Assembly: GCA_003223675.1 (NCBI GenBank)
Contig: QHVW01000876.1
Coordinates: 1-7,822, forward strand
Length of the DNA stretch: 7,822 bases
Reading direction: 5' to 3'
DNA from: Acidobacteriota bacterium
Lineage (GTDB): Bacteria; Acidobacteriota; Thermoanaerobaculia; Multivoradales; UBA5704
The stretch's first letter is position 1; every line of letters begins with the position of its first letter. A program made the translations under genes and the position numbers. This document shows, one piece after another, positions 5,774 through 7,822 of this stretch. The notes under the pieces were generated by a model, which saw only the letters and a list, made by a program, of their open reading frames with translations, searched no databases and had not been told where the DNA came from.

Positions 5774-5818
5774 GATCCGTCAGATCGGTCGGATCCGACG
5801 GATCGGTCGGATCAGCCG
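5774..5818. repeat. Five 9-bp GATC-phased tandem units in a divergent gap
   Basis: Five consecutive 9-mers each begin with GATC: GATCCGTCA, GATCGGTCG, GATCCGACG, GATCGGTCG and GATCAGCCG, starting at 5774, 5783, 5792, 5801 and 5810. Alternate units are nearly identical, giving an 18-bp higher-order period with the exact 13-mer GATCGGTCGGATC at 5783 and 5801. The array lies between two divergent promoters. It could be a regulator-binding array, a methylation-sensitive site or a local slippage product. Confidence 0.8.
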
Positions 5819-5832
5819 GCCCGGGGCTGCGT

Positions 5833-5838
5833 TACAAT
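5833..5838 (+). promoter_or_regulatory. -10 element, apparently leaderless, for the LON-domain gene
   Basis: TACAAT (5 of 6 to TATAAT) is followed by exactly 6 nt (CCCTCC) and then the ATG at 5845. The first transcribed base would be at or beside the start codon. No Shine-Dalgarno sequence is present. The position 17 nt upstream, where a -35 would fall, lies at the end of the GATC array (5810-5815) and does not match TTGACA, so a regulator bound at the array could replace -35 contact. Confidence 0.45.
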
Positions 5839-5844
5839 CCCTCC

Positions 5845-6531
5845 ATGTCCCCCATGGCTGGCGACGGCACACGTCTCCCGCTCGTCCCTCTCACCGACAT
5901 CGTGCACTTCCCGCGCACGGAGCTGAAGCTTCACGTCCTCGATCCTTCCTACCATCAGCTCGTCCACGACCTCGCGGAGCTGGACGAGGAGGCGCGGTGG
6001 ATCGGGGTCGTGCTCATGAAGCCCGGCCCGCGGCTCGACCGCGAGGGGCGCCCCGAGATCTTCCCGGCCGGCACCGCCGCGCGGGTGATGGACCTCGAGA
6101 CCGCCCCCGACGGCCACGCCGACATCCTGGTCTACGGCGAGCTCCGCTTCGAGCTCGACCACGAGATCGCGGGGCCCTACCGCCAGGGGGTGGTGCGGCC
6201 GCTCGAGGAGCCCTGGCTCAACGAGCGCGACGCCGGCATCGTGGCCGTGCGCCAGACCATCGTCCGCCTGCTGCGGGCGCTCTCCGAGGAGGTGGGGGAC
6301 AAGCTGCAGCTCGACGTCGACGATCTCGCTTCGGGGGATTGCGCCTTCGAGGAGATGATCAACCGGATCGCCACCCGGATGGACGTGCCGGCGGTGCGCA
6401 AGCTCCAGCTCCTCACCGAGCCGCTCCCCGAGCGGGGGCTCTCGGTGCTCTCGATCCTGCGCAGCCGCAAGCAGGTCTTCGACCTGCTGCGCCCCTTCCG
6501 CCACCGGGGCACCGACCCCGGGCGCAACTGA
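5845..6531 (+). CDS. Stand-alone LON substrate-binding domain protein
   Basis: The 228-residue protein matches the N-terminal domain of Lon protease and has neither the AAA+ ATPase nor the Ser-Lys peptidase domain. Diagnostic segments are LPLVPLTDIVHFPRTELKLH (11-30), which corresponds to LPLFPL-VLFPG-LPLH, and the block from FPAGTAARVMDLE into DGHADILVYGELRFEL (about 73-104), which matches the family's G-T-I-DG-V-G-RF pattern. The remainder is helical, as in Lon's N-terminal helical bundle. Such proteins are common, and their function is mostly unknown beyond a presumed peptide- or protein-binding role. It is a complete short family member, not a truncated Lon, because it has its own start and stop and is followed after 26 nt by an HD gene. 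The ATG at 5845 is supported by the -10 element 6 nt before it; a second ATG at 5854 is possible. Confidence 0.88.
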   Translation: MSPMAGDGTRLPLVPLTDIVHFPRTELKLHVLDPSYHQLVHDLAELDEEARWIGVVLMKPGPRLDREGRPEIFPAGTAARVMDLETAPDGHADILVYGELRFELDHEIAGPYRQGVVRPLEEPWLNERDAGIVAVRQTIVRLLRALSEEVGDKLQLDVDDLASGDCAFEEMINRIATRMDVPAVRKLQLLTEPLPERGLSVLSILRSRKQVFDLLRPFRHRGTDPGRN

Positions 6532-6557
6532 GCCTGGAAGGATTGGCGCCCTCCCGC

Positions 6558-7772
6558 GTGCTCTCGATCCGCGATCCGGTCCACGGCTTCGTGCGCGCCG
6601 ATCCGCTGGAGACCGCCCTGGTCAACAGCCGGCCGGTGCAGCGGCTGCGCTTCATCCACCAGCTCGGCTTCACCTTCCTGGTCTTCCCCGGCGCCGAGCA
6701 CAGCCGCTTCGGCCACGTGATCGGCGCCATGCACCTCGCCGGCCGGGTCTACGACGCCCTCTGCTCGAAGAGCGGCGGCATGCTGCCGGGCGAGTCGCGC
6801 GCCCCCGAGCGGCGGCTGGCGCGGGTGGCGGCGCTGCTCCACGACCTCGGGCACGCGCCGTTCAGCCACTCGGCCGAGGACCTGTTCGAGGAGGGGATCG
6901 ACCACGAGGAGATGACCCGGCGGCTGCTCGGCAGCCCGGAGGTCGAGGAGATCTTCGCCCGCCACGGCGACGGGATCACCACCGCCGACGTCCGCCGCCT
7001 CCTGCAGGGCGGCGGCACCCCCACCGAGCGGCTGCTGGCCAAGATCGTCTCCGGCGAGCTCGACGTCGACAAGATGGACTACCTGCTGCGCGACAGCCTG
7101 TTCTGCGGCGTGCGCTACGGCACCTACGACCTCGAAAGGCTGCTCGACACCATCCTGCCGATCGAGGACCCCGAGACCGGCGAGTGGGGGATCGGCGTCG
7201 ACGAGGGGGGAGTCCACGCGCTGGAGGCCCTGGTGATGGCCCGCTACTACATGTTCACCCAGGTCTACTTCAACGTCACCGGCAAGGCGCTGGAGCTGCA
7301 CCTGAACGAGTGGCTGGAGGAGCGGGGGATCCGCTGGCCCGCGGCGCCGGAGGCGTTCCTGGCCCAGGACGACGTCTCCGTCTGGTCGGCCCTGCGCACC
7401 TCGGACAGCGTGCACGCCCGCGCCCTGGTCGAGCGCCGGCACTTCCCCGTCGCCTTCGAGACCCGCGAGCACCTGCCGCGCGAGGAGAAGGAGCGCTTCG
7501 AGGCGCTGCTCCCCAGGGTGCGCGCCCGCTTCGGTCCCGGCAGCCTGCTGGTCTCCAACTCCGCCAAGGACCCCCACCGCATGGGGCGCAGCCGCGTCCT
7601 GGTGCGCCGCTTCGACGGCTCGCTGGAGCCCATGGAGCGGGCCAGCCAGTTCATCCGCCACCTCTCCCGCATCGACCGCTACCGCGTCTACACCCCGCCC
7701 CCCCTGCGCGACGAGGTGGCCGCGGCCCTCCGCGAGCAGTGGGCCGACGCCGGGCCCTATTCATCTTCTTGA
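6558..7772 (+). CDS. HD-domain phosphohydrolase, SAMHD1/COG1078-like
   Basis: This family of metal-dependent phosphohydrolases includes dNTP triphosphohydrolases; the likely reaction is dNTP to deoxynucleoside plus triphosphate, but the substrate is not proved. The 404-residue product (from GTG 6558) starts SIRDPVHGFV, the normal family N-terminus. HSRFGH (48-53) supplies His53. LLHDLGHAPFSH (93-104) supplies His95, Asp96, His99 and His104. DVDKMDYLLRDS (169-180) supplies Asp171, Tyr175 and Asp179. These correspond to SAMHD1 His167, His206/Asp207, His210, His215, Asp311, Tyr315 and Asp319, so the active site looks intact. The allosteric region of SAMHD1 is not evident. TTG 6543 is an alternative start; GGAAGGA (6536-6542) touches it and is 15 nt from the GTG, so neither spacing is ideal. 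It is probably co-transcribed with the LON-domain gene. Confidence 0.92.
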   Translation: MLSIRDPVHGFVRADPLETALVNSRPVQRLRFIHQLGFTFLVFPGAEHSRFGHVIGAMHLAGRVYDALCSKSGGMLPGESRAPERRLARVAALLHDLGHAPFSHSAEDLFEEGIDHEEMTRRLLGSPEVEEIFARHGDGITTADVRRLLQGGGTPTERLLAKIVSGELDVDKMDYLLRDSLFCGVRYGTYDLERLLDTILPIEDPETGEWGIGVDEGGVHALEALVMARYYMFTQVYFNVTGKALELHLNEWLEERGIRWPAAPEAFLAQDDVSVWSALRTSDSVHARALVERRHFPVAFETREHLPREEKERFEALLPRVRARFGPGSLLVSNSAKDPHRMGRSRVLVRRFDGSLEPMERASQFIRHLSRIDRYRVYTPPPLRDEVAAALREQWADAGPYSSS

Positions 7773-7822
7773 TCCCCATACTCGCTTTTTTGAATCCAAT
7801 TTCTTGAGCTCCGCCCTCTCCG

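Noticed and set aside
5772..6557. Long upstream extension of the HD-domain frame through the GATC array and LON gene
   Set aside because: The extension is Arg/Pro/Ala shadow of the LON gene in another frame. The family N-terminus IRDPVHG begins just after GTG 6558.
6177..7661. Open frame of 494 codons antisense to the LON and HD genes
   Set aside because: It is a shadow of two genes with clear motifs. The Gly/Ala/Val/Gln-rich sequence has no recognisable fold.
7773..7822. Terminator after the HD gene
   Set aside because: There is a six-T run and AT-rich sequence, but I could not find a stem before it within the 50 bases left in the window.

Overview
The window is a high-GC stretch of bacterial housekeeping genes. 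LolA and YajC homologues imply a Gram-negative cell envelope. The combination of high GC, a FYDLN-acid protein and a TatT-like TPR protein would fit Acidobacteriota or a deltaproteobacterial-type lineage, but this is only a guess from gene content. I found no rRNA, tRNA, CRISPR array, insertion sequence or phage gene.

Layout, left to right. (1) Minus-strand cluster 1-2197, read right to left: lolA (periplasmic lipoprotein carrier), tgt (tRNA-guanine transglycosylase), then the start of yajC (SecDF-YajC accessory), which runs off the left edge. The genes are tightly spaced, with a 12-nt G6C6 junction and a small hairpin junction. (2) Divergent promoter region 2198-2340, with a good sigma70-type promoter facing right. 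(3) Plus-strand cluster 2341-3951: a zinc-ribbon/acidic-tail FYDLN-type protein, folK (folate synthesis, with no ordinary start codon), and an unrecognised polytopic membrane protein. (4) A 106-bp inverted repeat (3952-4057) built from CACGGAC heptamers fills the whole gap between two convergent stop codons. (5) Minus-strand pair 4059-5721: a TatT/TPR-like secreted protein broken by a frameshift near 5080, followed by a FieF-type metal efflux transporter with all expected ligands. (6) Divergent gap 5722-5844: it holds a five-copy 9-bp GATC-phased tandem repeat. On both sides a -10 hexamer lies exactly 6 nt from the ATG, suggesting two leaderless transcripts. (7) Plus-strand pair 5845-7772: a stand-alone LON substrate-binding-domain protein and a SAMHD1-like HD phosphohydrolase.

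The genes do not form one pathway. The left cluster concerns envelope biogenesis, protein export and tRNA modification. The others cover folate synthesis, metal efflux and probably nucleotide hydrolysis. I see no clear new multi-gene system. The most unusual material is non-coding: the two repeat structures and the mirror-image leaderless promoter pair. Two gene anomalies also deserve a check: the frameshifted TPR gene and the start-less folK with a repeat-bearing insert.
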